Assembly (NCBI RefSeq): GCF_013201035.1
Contig: NZ_CP053707.1
Span: forward strand, 3,038,001 to 3,102,000
DNA: 64,000 nt
Source of the DNA: Arthrobacter sp. NEB 688
GTDB lineage: Bacteria; Actinomycetota; Actinomycetes; Actinomycetales; Dermatophilaceae
Direction: 5' to 3'
Numbering within the stretch: the first letter of the stretch is position 1; every line of letters starts with the position of its first letter. Below the pieces are notes generated by a model. The model made no database searches, was not told the DNA's origin, and saw only the letters and a program-made list of their open reading frames with translations. The translations under genes and the position numbers were made by a program. Positions 1 through 13,014 of the stretch are shown here, piece by piece.

Positions 1-1819
<1,819 letters not shown>

Positions 1820-1823
<4 letters not shown>

Positions 1824-3034
1824 CGGGTCTCCTCCGTGGCGAGGTCGAGCAGCCCGGGCAGGGCGTCGACGAACAGGTCGAGCTGGTCGGCGGTGACGAC
1901 CAGAGGCGGGGCCAGCCGGATGGCGTCGGGCGCCACCGGGTTGAGGATGAGGCCGGCCTCGCGGCCGTGCGCGGCGACCGCCGGGGCCCACTCCCCCGCG
2001 AGGGTGACGGCGCGCAGGAGGCCGGCGCCCCGGATGCCGGTGACGCGCGGGTCGCCGAGCGTCGCGATGCGCTGCTCGAGGTGCTCGCCCATCGCCCGGG
2101 CGTGCTCGACCAGCCCCTCGGACTCGATGGTGTCGAGGACCGCGAGCCCGGCCGCGCACGAGAGCGGGTTGCCGCCGAACGTCGAGCCGTGCTGGCCGGC
2201 GGTGAGCATCCCGGAGACCTCGGGGCCGAAGGTGACGAGCGCGCCGATGGGCACGCCGCCGCCGAGGCCCTTGGCGAGGGTCATCGCGTCCGGCACGACC
2301 CCGGCCTGCTGCCAGGCGAACCACGAGCCCGTGCGGCCGACGCCGGTCTGGATCTCGTCGAGGACGAGCAGGGCGCCGGCCTCCGTCGTCACGCGGCGGG
2401 CGGCGCGGAGGAACTCCGGCGACGCCGGCACGACGCCGCCCTCGCCCTTGATCGGCTCGAGGACGACCGCCGAGGTGTCGGCGCCGACCGCGGCCTCGAG
2501 CGCCGCGACGTCGCCCCACGGCACGTGGACGACGCCGGGGATGAGCGGCTCGAAGGGCTCGCGGTAGGCGGGCTTGTGGGTGAGGGCCAGCGCCCCCGTC
2601 GTGCGCCCGTGGAAGGCCCCCTCCGCGGCGACGATGCCGGTGCGGCCGGTGCGGCGGGCGAGCTTGACGGCCGCCTCGATGGCCTCGGTCCCGCTGTTGC
2701 AGAAGAAGACCGCGGACCCGGGCGGCGCGTCGGCCACCTGGAGGATGCGCTCGGCGAGCTCGACCTGCGGCACCGACGTGTAGAAGTTCGACACGTGGAC
2801 CAGCTGGCCGGCCTGCTTCGAGACGGCCGCGACGAGGGCCGGGTGGTTGTGCCCGAGCGCGTTGACCGCGAGGCCGCCGACGAGGTCGAGGTAGCGGCGA
2901 CCGTCGACGTCCCACACCCACGCGCCGTCGCCGTGCTCGAGGACGAGCTGGGGCCGGCCGAAGACCTGGACGAGGGCCGACTCGTAGCGGCCGAGGAGCT
3001 CCTCGGTGTGCGGGGCGGGCTGTGCCTCAGGCAT
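1820..3034 (-). CDS. argD: Acetylornithine aminotransferase
   Basis: PLP enzyme, class III aminotransferase, converting N-acetylglutamate semialdehyde to N-acetylornithine with glutamate as donor. 404 aa. NSGTEA (113-118) is the PLP-phosphate loop, [11 protein letters not shown] (226-236) carries the cofactor-binding Asp, and Lys255 in the TLAKGLGGG motif forms the Schiff base. It overlaps the argB 3' end by 8 bp and shares ATGA with argF. In many actinobacteria ArgD also serves lysine synthesis as a succinyldiaminopimelate aminotransferase; nothing here decides that. Confidence 0.95.
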
Positions 3035-3974
3035 CCTCGCCCTCCTCCCGGTCCGGCAGGACCATCGTGCCGATGCCCTCGGAGGTGAACACCTCGAGGA
3101 GGATGCTGTGCGGCTGGCGGCCGTCGACGACGTGCGCCTGCGGGACGCCGTTCTCGACCGCGCGGATGCACGCCTCGAGCTTCGGGATCATCCCGGCGTC
3201 GACGCGGGTCAGCAGCTCGCGGGCGGCGCTCGCGCGCAGCTCCGAGAGCAGGGAGCCACGGTCGGGCCAGTCGGCGTAGACGCCCTCGACGTCGGTGAGG
3301 ACGACGAGCTTGCGGGCGCCGAGCGCGACGGCGAGGGCGGCAGCGGCGGTGTCGGCGTTGACGTTGAGCACCTGGCCGTCGACGTCGAGGTCGGGCGCGA
3401 TGGTCGAGACGACGGGGATGCGCCCGGCGTCGAGCAGGTCGAGGACCGCGCCGGGGTCGACCTCGACGACGTCGCCGACGAGGCCGATGTCGTGCTCCTC
3501 GCCGTCGACCGTCACGCCCCGGCGGCGGGCCCCGAAGAGGCCGGCGTCCTCGCCGGAGAGCCCGACGGCGACGGGTCCGTGCTGGTTGAGCAGCCCGACG
3601 AGCTCGCGGCCGACCTGACCGGTCAGGACCATCCGGACGACGTCCATCACCTCGGGCGTCGTGACGCGCAGCCCGCCGCGGAACTCGGACTCCAGGCCGA
3701 GGCGGTCGAGCATCCCCTTGATCTGCGGGCCACCCCCGTGGACGACGACGGGCCGCAGCCCGGCGTAGCGCAGGAAGACGATGTCCTGGGCGAAAGCGGC
3801 CTTGAGCGCGTCGTCGGTCATCGCGTTGCCGCCGTACTTGACGACGACGAGGGCCCCGCGGAAGCGCTCGAGCCAGGGCAGCGCCTCGACGAGGGTCGTG
3901 GCCTTGGACTGGGCGACGCGCAGGGCCGCGGCGTCGATCGCGCCGCGCAGGGACTGCTGCTCGGGTGGGGTCAT
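3027..3974 (-). CDS. argB: Acetylglutamate kinase
   Basis: Phosphorylates N-acetylglutamate with ATP, usually the arginine-inhibited step. 315 aa. KYGGNAM (46-52) and VVHGGGPQI (77-85) are the nucleotide and substrate loops of the amino-acid kinase fold. The long N-terminal helix (residues about 8-38) and FRGGLRVT (98-105) are the features linked to hexamer formation and arginine feedback in this family. The ATG at 3974 was chosen because the protein aligns from there; it lies 13 bp after the argJ stop. Confidence 0.95.
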   Translation of the reverse strand: MTPPEQQSLRGAIDAAALRVAQSKATTLVEALPWLERFRGALVVVKYGGNAMTDDALKAAFAQDIVFLRYAGLRPVVVHGGGPQIKGMLDRLGLESEFRGGLRVTTPEVMDVVRMVLTGQVGRELVGLLNQHGPVAVGLSGEDAGLFGARRRGVTVDGEEHDIGLVGDVVEVDPGAVLDLLDAGRIPVVSTIAPDLDVDGQVLNVNADTAAAALAVALGARKLVVLTDVEGVYADWPDRGSLLSELRASAARELLTRVDAGMIPKLEACIRAVENGVPQAHVVDGRQPHSILLEVFTSEGIGTMVLPDREEGEDA

Positions 3975-3987
3975 CGGTCCTCTCCCG

Positions 3988-5141
3988 TCAGGTGGAGTAC
4001 GCGGAGTTCTCGTGCACGTAGTCGTGCGTGAGGTCGTTGGTCCAGATGGTCGCCGTGGCGTCGCCGGCGTGCAGCTCGACGACGACGCGCACCTCGCGGG
4101 CGGTGAGGTCGACGAGCGAACGGTCCTCCCCCACACCGCCGGAGCGGCAGACCTGGACGCCGTTCATCGAGACGTCGAGCGTCGTGGGGTCGAACGCGGC
4201 GGAGGTCGTGCCGACGGCCGCGAGCACCCGGCCCCAGTTGGGGTCGTTGCCGAAGACCGCGCACTTGAAGAGGTTGTTGCGGGCGACGGACCGGGCGACC
4301 TCGAGGGCGTCGTCCTCGGTGGCCGCCGAGCGGACCTCGACCGCGATGTCGTGGTGCGCACCCTCGGCGTCGGCGACGAGCTGCCGTGCGAGGTCGGCGC
4401 AGACCGCGGTGACGGCCTCGGTGAGCGCGCCGGCGTCGGCGGGCGTCCCGGAGGCGCCGGAGGCGAGGATGACGACGGTGTCGTTGGTCGACATGCAGCC
4501 GTCGGAGTCGACCCGGTCGAAGGTCTCGCGGGTGGCGGCGCGCAGCACGCCGTCGAGCGCGGCCGGGTCGACGACGGCGTCGGTCGTCACGACGACGAGC
4601 ATCGTCGCGAGGGCCGGCGCGAGCATCCCCGCGCCCTTGGCCATCCCGCCGACCGCCCAGCCGTCGGGGTGCGTCACGGCGGCGGTCTTCGCGACGGTGT
4701 CGGTGGTCATGATGGCCTCCGCCGCCGCGGGCCCGCCGTCCGTCGAGAGGCCGGCCGCGGCGGCGTCCACGCCGGGCAGGAGCAGGTCCATCGGGAGCCG
4801 CTCGCCGATGAGCCCGGTGGAGCAGACGACCACGTCGCCCGGGGCCAGGCCGAGCGTCGCCCCGACGTGCTCGGCGGTGCGGTGGGTGTCCTGGAAGCCG
4901 GGCGCGCCCGTGCAGGCGTTCGCGCCACCGCTGTTGAGGACGACGGCGTCGGCGCGGCCGTCGGCGACGGCCACGCGCGACCAGGTGACCGGCGCGGCCT
5001 CCACGCGGTTGCCGGTGAAGACCGCGGCGACGTGGTGGTCGGGGCCGTCGTTGACGACGAGCGCGAGGTCCGGTCGGCCGGAAGCCTTGAGCCCGGCCGT
5101 GACGCCGCTGGCGCGGAAGCCCTTCGGGGTGGTGACGGACA

Positions 5142-5142
<1 letters not shown>
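3988..5142 (-). CDS. argJ: Glutamate N-acetyltransferase / amino-acid acetyltransferase (ornithine acetyltransferase)
   Basis: Recycles the acetyl group from N-acetylornithine to glutamate, closing the cyclic arginine pathway. 384 aa. The precursor cuts itself before the nucleophile Thr180 in [11 protein letters not shown] (172-182). STGLIG (108-113) supplies the oxyanion threonines. Whether it also accepts acetyl-CoA (bifunctional form) cannot be read from sequence; no argA is in the window. It lies between the ACT-domain gene and argB in the operon. Confidence 0.95.
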
Positions 5143-6991
<1,849 letters not shown>

Positions 6992-7807
6992 TCAGGCCAG
7001 GGGGTCGTCGGGACGCAGGACGAGGTCGAGCATCCGCTCCCCCGGCTCCAGCCCGCGCTCGGCCATCGCCCGCAGCGAGGCCGGGGTGTCGACGCCGGCC
7101 CGCACGAAGCGCCCGGAGAACGCGTCGAGCTCGCCCGAGGCGAGGGCCAGCACGAGGGCCGTGACCTCCTCGGGCGCGGTCCACTCGGTGCGCCCGACGT
7201 GCGCCTCCATCGCCTCGGTCATGTCGGTGCGCACGACGCCCGGCATGAGGTCGAAGGCGCGGATGCCCCGCTCCCACCCGGCGAGGTGGGTCGACCCCGT
7301 GATGCGGGCCAGCGCCGTCTTGCTCACGTTGTAGGCGCTGGCCTCGGCGCCGGCGCGCCGGCCGGCGCCCGAGTTGAGGTTGACGACCCGGCCACCACCG
7401 GCCGACAGCAGGTGCGGCGCGACCGCCCACGTCACGAGGTAGGCCCCGAGGACGTTGACCTCGACCGTGCGCCACCACTCGTCGGGGTCGGAGGCGAAGA
7501 GGTCGACCTCGGTGTCGATGACCCCGGCGTTGTTGACGAGCAGGTCGATGCGGCCCTGCCGCTCGACGACGTCGGCGACCCACTCCTGCACCGCCGTCCG
7601 GTCGGTGACCGGCGCGACGGCCGACGACCCGCGCTCGACGACCCAGCCGGCGTCCTCGAGCGCGTCGGCGACGGCCCGGCCGATGCCCCGCGAGGCACCG
7701 GTGACGACGGCGACGAGGTGCCCACCCCGGCCGGCCTCCACCTCGGTGTCCGGCTCGGGGGTCACGTCGCCGTCGTCGTCGACCGGCTCGTCGAGGACGT
7801 CGGTCAC
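6992..7807 (-). CDS. Short-chain dehydrogenase/reductase (SDR) family oxidoreductase
   Basis: 271 aa NAD(P)-dependent oxidoreductase with the classical SDR pattern: TGASRGIG cofactor loop (36-43), NNAG (92-95), Ser146, and the Tyr159-x3-Lys163 catalytic pair in YNVSK. An acidic N-terminal tail of about 28 residues precedes the fold. The substrate cannot be told. Its start overlaps the pheT stop by 4 bp (ATGA), so it is co-translated with pheST although no functional link is obvious. Confidence 0.88.
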   Translation of the reverse strand: MTDVLDEPVDDDGDVTPEPDTEVEAGRGGHLVAVVTGASRGIGRAVADALEDAGWVVERGSSAVAPVTDRTAVQEWVADVVERQGRIDLLVNNAGVIDTEVDLFASDPDEWWRTVEVNVLGAYLVTWAVAPHLLSAGGGRVVNLNSGAGRRAGAEASAYNVSKTALARITGSTHLAGWERGIRAFDLMPGVVRTDMTEAMEAHVGRTEWTAPEEVTALVLALASGELDAFSGRFVRAGVDTPASLRAMAERGLEPGERMLDLVLRPDDPLA

Positions 7808-10353
7808 GCCCGCTGCACCGCCCCGTGGACGCGCGCGGCCTCGGCGACCGCGGCGTCGCGCAGCGCGGACACCTCGTCGGTCGTCATCGTCCGCTCGCGG
7901 CTGCGGAAGGTCAGGCGGTAGGCCAGCGAGCGCCGACCCTCCCCGACCTGGTCGCCCTCGTAGACGTCGAAGAGGCGCACCTCCTCGAGGAGGTCACCCC
8001 CGCCCGCGACGAGGGCCTCGTGCACGTCGGCGGCCGGCACCGTCGCGTCGACGACGAGCGCGACGTCGCTCTGCGCCATCGGGTAGGTGGCGAGCGTGGT
8101 CGCCGTCGCCGTGCGGTCGGCCGCGCGGGTCAGCGCGTCGAGGTCGAGCTCGCCGCCGACCGTGCGAGCCGGGAGCCCGAGCGCCGCGACCACCTTGGGG
8201 TGCAGCTCGCCGACGTGGCCGAGGACCGTCCCGTCGGCGAGCGACACGCGCGCGCACCGGCCGGGGTGCCACGGCATCGCGGCGTCGGCGGTGACGACGA
8301 CCTCGACGCCGAGGGCCGCAGCCACCGCGTCGACGAGCTCGAGGACGTCGAACACCTCGGCCCGGCGCCCGGCGCCCCACCAGCCGGCGCGGTCGCGGTC
8401 GCCCGCGAGGAGCACGGCGAGGTGGCGCGGCTGCGGCGGAACCGCGGCGCGGATGGTAGCCAGCGTCTCCTCGGACGGGTGCACGCCGACGTCCTCCGTG
8501 GGGGCGGCCTGTCGCGACCCGGTCAGGGCGGTGACGAGCCCGAGCTCGAAGAGCGCCACGTCCTTGGCACCACGGGAGACGTTGCGGCGCAGCGCGTCCA
8601 CCATCGTCGAGACGAGCGACGTGCGCATCCACGGCTGCTCGTCCGAGAGTGGGTTGGCGATGCGCACGGTGCGCGCCGACTCGGCGGCGACGTCGAGCCC
8701 GAGCGCGCTCCAGCGGTCCTCGCCGACGAACGGCGCGCCCCACACCTCGGAGAGCCCCTGCGCGGCGAGCAGGTCGGCGACGGTGCGCCGCACCCGCTGG
8801 GCGTGGGTGAGGCCGGAGCCGCCGGGCGGGGTCGGCAGGACCGACGGGATGCGGTCGTAGCCGTGGATGCGGGCGACCTCCTCGACGAGGTCCTCGGCGC
8901 TCGTGAGGTCCGGGCGCCAGGTCGGGGGCACGACCGTCAGCACGTCGCCAGCCACCGCCACGCGGCAGCCGATCTGCTCGAGCACCTCGACGACCGTCGC
9001 CGCCTCGTAGTCGACGCCGACGATCCGGCTCGGGAAGGACACCGGCATGGTCACGGCGGCCGGCTCGGCCACCGTCCCGACGTCGGTCACGGCGTCGTCC
9101 GGCGTGCCGCCGCCGTGGCGGACGAGGAGCTCGACGGCCAGCTGGACCGCGGCGGGCGGCAGCAGCGGGTCGACCCCGCGCTCGAACCGGCGCGAGGCCT
9201 CGGACGGCAGGCGGTGCCGGCGGGCGGACCGGGCGATCGACACCGGGTCGAAGTGCGCGGCCTCGATGAGCACGTCGGTCGTGGAGGCCGACACCTCGGT
9301 CGAGGCGCCGCCCATGACGCCGGCGATGCCGATCGGCACCTCGCCGCCGTCGGTGATGAGCAGGTCCTCGGGCGTGAGGGTGCGCTCGACGTCGTCGAGG
9401 GTGGTCATCCGCTCACCGGCCCGGGCGCGCCGCACGACGATCCGCTCGCCGAGGCGGGCGAGGTCGTAGGCGTGCAGCGGCTGGCCGAGGCCCAGCATCA
9501 CGTAGTTCGTCACGTCGACGGCCAGCGAGATCGGGCGCATCCCGGCCTCGGTGAGCCGGGCCCGCAGCCAGGCAGGGCTGGGCGCGGTGGTGTCGATGCC
9601 GCGCACGACGCGCGCGACGAACCGGTCGCAGCCCGCCCGGCCGCGGATCGGGGCTTCGTCGGCGAGCTCGACGGGGTACCCGCCCGGGCCGCCGGCCGGC
9701 GCCGCGGCGGCGAGCGCCGTCACGGGGTCGGTGAACGCGGCACCCGTCGCGTGGCCGTACTCGCGGGCTACGCCGCGGACCGAGAAGCAGTACCCGCGGT
9801 CGGGCGTGACGTTGACCTCGACCGTCTCGCGGTCCAGGCCCAGCAGGGCGATGGCGTCGGCGCCGGGGACGCAGCGCTCGAGCATCGCCGGGTCGTCGGC
9901 GTAGCGGCGGGTCAGCACGATGATGCCGTCGTGGTCCTCGCCGAGGCCGAGCTCGCGCTCGGAGCAGATCATCCCGGCCGAGACGTGGCCGTAGGTCCTG
10001 CGGGCCGAGACCTCGAGCGGGCCCTGCGGCGTGGGCAGCACCCCGCCGGGCAGGATGACGACGACGAGGTCGCCGGCCTCGAAGTTGTGGGCGCCGCAGA
10101 CGATGCCCTGGGGCTCGCCGGTGCCGTTGGCCGACCCGACGTCGACCGAGCACCAGTTGATCGTCTTGCCGTTCTTCTGCGGCTCCTTCTCGAGCGTGAG
10201 CACGCGCCCGACGACGAGGGGGCCGGTGACGCCGCCCCCGTGCAGCCCCTCCTCCTCGAGCCCGACGGAGACGAGCGAGGCGGCGATGTCGAGACCGCGC
10301 GCCTCCTGCGGGACCGCGACGTACTCGCGCAGCCACTCGACCGGAACCCGCAT
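7804..10353 (-). CDS. pheT: Phenylalanine--tRNA ligase beta subunit
   Basis: 849 aa beta chain of the alpha2-beta2 bacterial enzyme. The order is standard: N-terminal MRVPVEWLREYV, an OB-fold tRNA-binding EMAP-like domain (about 40-155), B3/B4 editing region, B5 helix-turn-helix region, catalytic-like core, and a C-terminal FDX-ACB anticodon-binding domain (last 95 or so residues). The start overlaps the pheS stop (TGATG). No frameshift or truncation seen. Confidence 0.97.
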   Translation of the reverse strand: MRVPVEWLREYVAVPQEARGLDIAASLVSVGLEEEGLHGGGVTGPLVVGRVLTLEKEPQKNGKTINWCSVDVGSANGTGEPQGIVCGAHNFEAGDLVVVILPGGVLPTPQGPLEVSARRTYGHVSAGMICSERELGLGEDHDGIIVLTRRYADDPAMLERCVPGADAIALLGLDRETVEVNVTPDRGYCFSVRGVAREYGHATGAAFTDPVTALAAAAPAGGPGGYPVELADEAPIRGRAGCDRFVARVVRGIDTTAPSPAWLRARLTEAGMRPISLAVDVTNYVMLGLGQPLHAYDLARLGERIVVRRARAGERMTTLDDVERTLTPEDLLITDGGEVPIGIAGVMGGASTEVSASTTDVLIEAAHFDPVSIARSARRHRLPSEASRRFERGVDPLLPPAAVQLAVELLVRHGGGTPDDAVTDVGTVAEPAAVTMPVSFPSRIVGVDYEAATVVEVLEQIGCRVAVAGDVLTVVPPTWRPDLTSAEDLVEEVARIHGYDRIPSVLPTPPGGSGLTHAQRVRRTVADLLAAQGLSEVWGAPFVGEDRWSALGLDVAAESARTVRIANPLSDEQPWMRTSLVSTMVDALRRNVSRGAKDVALFELGLVTALTGSRQAAPTEDVGVHPSEETLATIRAAVPPQPRHLAVLLAGDRDRAGWWGAGRRAEVFDVLELVDAVAAALGVEVVVTADAAMPWHPGRCARVSLADGTVLGHVGELHPKVVAALGLPARTVGGELDLDALTRAADRTATATTLATYPMAQSDVALVVDATVPAADVHEALVAGGGDLLEEVRLFDVYEGDQVGEGRRSLAYRLTFRSRERTMTTDEVSALRDAAVAEAARVHGAVQRA

Positions 10354-11447
10354 CAGATCTCCATCCCGAACTGCGCGTCGAAGCGCACGTCACCCTCGAT
10401 CATGTCGCGCATGTCGCTGACCCCCGTGCGGAACATCAGCGCGCGGTCGACCCCCATGCCGAACGCGAACCCCGTGTAGCGGTCGGGGTCGACCCCGCAG
10501 GCGAGCAGCACGTTGCGGTTGACCATCCCGCAGCCGCCCCACTCGATCCAGCCCGTGCCCTTGCAGGTGCGGCAGTCCGGGTCCTCGCCGCGGCACACGA
10601 AGCAGCGCAGGTCCATCTCGGCGCTCGGCTCGGTGAAGGGGAAGAACGACGGGCGCAGGCGCGTGGTGATGCCGTCGCCGAAGAGCTCGGCGGCGAGCCG
10701 GTCGAGGGTGCCCTTGAGGTGGGCCATCGTGATGCCCTCGTCGACGGCGAGGCCCTCGACCTGGTGGAAGGCCGGCATGTGCGTGGCGTCGAGCTCGTCG
10801 GTGCGGAAGACCCGCCCGATGGCCGCGACGTACACGGGGACGCCGCGCTCGAGGAGCGTGCGGGCCTGGACCGGCGAGGTGTGGGTGCGCAGGACGAGGC
10901 CGTCCTGCGGCGGGTCGACGTAGAACGTGTCCTGCATCTGGCGCGCCGGGTGGTCGGCGTCGAAGTTCAGGGCGTCGAAGTTGAACCACTCCGCCTCGAT
11001 CTCCGGGCCCTCGGCGACCTCCCAGCCCATCCCGACGAAGAGGTCGGCGATGCGCTGCGACATCAGCTCGATGGGGTGGCGGCGCCCGAGCGGGCGGCGG
11101 CCGGTGGGCAGCGTGACGTCGACGGCCTCCTCGACGAGGATGCGCTCGTCGCGCTCGGCCTCGAGCTCGGCCTGGCGGGCCGTGAAGGCCTGCCCGACGC
11201 GGCCGCGGGCCTGGCCGACGCGCTTGCCGGCCTCGGCCTTCGCGCTCGGCGGCAGCGCACCGATCTCGCGGTTGGCGAGGGCGAGCGGGCTCTTGTCGCC
11301 CTGGTGCGCGCCGCGGACGGCCTTGAGCTCCTCGAGGCTGCTCGCACCGGCGGCGCCGGCGAGCGCCGCCTCGACGGCGGCGTCGATGGTGGCGGGGTCG
11401 AGCGCGGCGACCTCGACGGGGTCGTAGCTGGTGTTGGGTCCGGACAT
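10353..11447 (-). CDS. pheS: Phenylalanine--tRNA ligase alpha subunit
   Basis: 364 aa catalytic subunit. An N-terminal coiled-coil (about 80-105) that embraces tRNA is followed by the class II core; motif 3 is FGMGVDR (329-335). A cysteine-rich segment (FVCRGEDPDCRTCKGTGW) typical of bacterial PheS lies about 40 residues before it. The protein is full length. A 211-bp leader with several hairpins and a TAGACT -10 candidate lies upstream. Confidence 0.97.
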   Translation of the reverse strand: MSGPNTSYDPVEVAALDPATIDAAVEAALAGAAGASSLEELKAVRGAHQGDKSPLALANREIGALPPSAKAEAGKRVGQARGRVGQAFTARQAELEAERDERILVEEAVDVTLPTGRRPLGRRHPIELMSQRIADLFVGMGWEVAEGPEIEAEWFNFDALNFDADHPARQMQDTFYVDPPQDGLVLRTHTSPVQARTLLERGVPVYVAAIGRVFRTDELDATHMPAFHQVEGLAVDEGITMAHLKGTLDRLAAELFGDGITTRLRPSFFPFTEPSAEMDLRCFVCRGEDPDCRTCKGTGWIEWGGCGMVNRNVLLACGVDPDRYTGFAFGMGVDRALMFRTGVSDMRDMIEGDVRFDAQFGMEI

Positions 11448-11484
11448 CTGTCTGCTTCCACGTCGGTCGGGGTCGGCGGCACCG

Positions 11485-11490
11485 AGTCTA
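11485..11490 (-). promoter_or_regulatory. -10 element candidate for pheST (TAGACT)
   Basis: TAGACT on the minus strand, 37 nt before the pheS start, matching the TANNNT hexamers found before many genes in this window. No convincing -35 is visible. A second element, TAGGGT at 11640-11645, lies farther upstream and could give a longer leader. Confidence 0.4.
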
Positions 11491-11538
11491 GGGAGCGGCG
11501 CGCCGGTGGCTGGACGGGGTCGTGCCCCCGGGCGCGGG

Positions 11539-11633
11539 AGCCGGTCGCGAGGACCGGCTGCGGGGTACGGCGCTCAGGACGCGCGCGACACCGGGCCCGA
11601 GGGCCCGGTAAATCGCAGCGGAGCGTTGGTCAC
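11539..11633 (-). promoter_or_regulatory. Structured pheST leader with a possible 19-codon leaderless ORF
   Basis: A TAGGGT -10 candidate (11640-11645) is followed by 6 nt and a GTG (11633) opening a 19-codon frame that ends at 11574. It has a single phenylalanine codon, TTT, rare in this genome, directly before a hairpin (CCGGGCCCTCGGGCCCGG, 11592-11609). A second hairpin, AGCCGGTC/GACCGGCT, is at 11539-11559. This could be an attenuation leader, or the hairpins could simply end transcription of the upstream MFS gene. Confidence 0.35.
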
Positions 11634-11658
11634 GAGCCCACCCTAGCCGCAGGGGCGC

Positions 11659-12873
11659 TCAGTGCGCCGAGCGCTCCGCCGCCGGCGAGGGCATCTCGAC
11701 CGCGGCCGTCCGGCGGCCCGGCCACACCGAGACGAGCACGACGACGAGCAGCCCCACCGCCGCGACGACGACGAACCCGCTCGAGGGCCCGTAGTGGTCG
11801 GCCGCGTAGCCGGCCAGCGGCGCGCCGAGGGCGCCACCGCCGGTCAGGGCCGAGCCGTGCCAGCCCATCGCCTCGCCGCGCACCCGCACGGGGACGGCGC
11901 GGACGGCCTCGTCGACGGTCGCCGTGATCGTCGGGGCGCACAGCAGCCCGGCGACGAGGGCGAGGACGGCCAGCTGCAGGGGCGTCTGGGCCCAGGCCAT
12001 CGGCGCCGTGACGACGACGAGGGTGAGCAGGAGCCAGCGCGACGGGACCTCGCGGGACAGGGCCCCGTAGACGAGGCCGCCGACGAGGGAGCCGAAACCC
12101 CAGAAGACGATGACGAGGCCGAGGGCCGCGGTCTCGCCGAAGCCCCGGACCGCGGCGACGAACCCGAGGTCGGACCCCGAGAGGACGACGGCGGTCGCGA
12201 GGACGGTGAGGACGACGGGCAGGAAGGGCCCGAGGAGCCAGGTGCGACGAGGCACCCCGGCGGCGTGGGTCTCGCGCTCGGACTCGCCGCGCAGGGGGGG
12301 GTCGACGAGCCACAGCACGGCGCCCGTGACGACCCCGAGCACCTGCACCACGAAGAGCACGCCCGTGCTCCCCCACTGCGTGGCGGCCCAGACCCCGGCG
12401 GCCGGCGCGACCATGAAGACGAGCTCGAGGACGGCGGAGTCGAGCGAGATGGCCGTGCGCCGGTCCTCCTCGGGCACCGCGGCCATGACGGCCTGGCGGA
12501 CGATCGAGGTGACGGGCACGAGGAAGAGCCCGCCGATCGTCCCGAGGACGAGGAGGGTCCCGTACCCGACGAACGGCGCCGCCGTCCAGCAGGCTCCCGA
12601 GATGACGACGGACGGGCCGACGAGCGCGCGCAGGCCGCGACGGTCGAGCAGCCGGCCGCGCCAGGGGCTCCCGACGGCGATCGCGACGGTCACGAGGCCG
12701 CCGACCAGGCCGGCCTGCGTGTAGCTGCGGCCGAGGGTGGTGACGACGTGGATGGTGAGGAGCACCGGGGTCGCGAACAGGGCGAGGCGCGAGAACGCAC
12801 CGAGCAGCAGGGTGCGCCGCAGCGACGGTCGGGAGAGGACGCGCCGGTACGGCGCAAGGGTCACCGTCGTCAC
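11659..12873 (-). CDS. MFS transporter (paralogue 1)
   Basis: 404 aa integral membrane protein with about 12 hydrophobic segments and the MFS loop pattern SPWRGRLLDRRGLR after segment 2 or 3. Substrate unknown; family members act as proton-coupled exporters. It resembles the transporter at 18.9-20.2 kb along the whole length: shared PWRGRLLDR, PFVGY, EDRRTAISLD or QDRRTAISLD, FCAPTITAT-like and RGEAMGWHGS segments. Transcribed toward pheS; divergent from the catalase gene. Confidence 0.88.
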   Translation of the reverse strand: MTTVTLAPYRRVLSRPSLRRTLLLGAFSRLALFATPVLLTIHVVTTLGRSYTQAGLVGGLVTVAIAVGSPWRGRLLDRRGLRALVGPSVVISGACWTAAPFVGYGTLLVLGTIGGLFLVPVTSIVRQAVMAAVPEEDRRTAISLDSAVLELVFMVAPAAGVWAATQWGSTGVLFVVQVLGVVTGAVLWLVDPPLRGESERETHAAGVPRRTWLLGPFLPVVLTVLATAVVLSGSDLGFVAAVRGFGETAALGLVIVFWGFGSLVGGLVYGALSREVPSRWLLLTLVVVTAPMAWAQTPLQLAVLALVAGLLCAPTITATVDEAVRAVPVRVRGEAMGWHGSALTGGGALGAPLAGYAADHYGPSSGFVVVAAVGLLVVVLVSVWPGRRTAAVEMPSPAAERSAH

Positions 12874-13014
12874 CCGGACACTCTGTCACCGCGGAGGCCT
12901 CGTCGCCATCCGGGGAACATCCCGATCGACCGCGAGTTCACCTGTCCCTCACGGCCGTCCTGACGGCCCGCGGGGCGATGATGGAGACGGAGGACCCGAC
13001 CTCGAGAGGAACCC

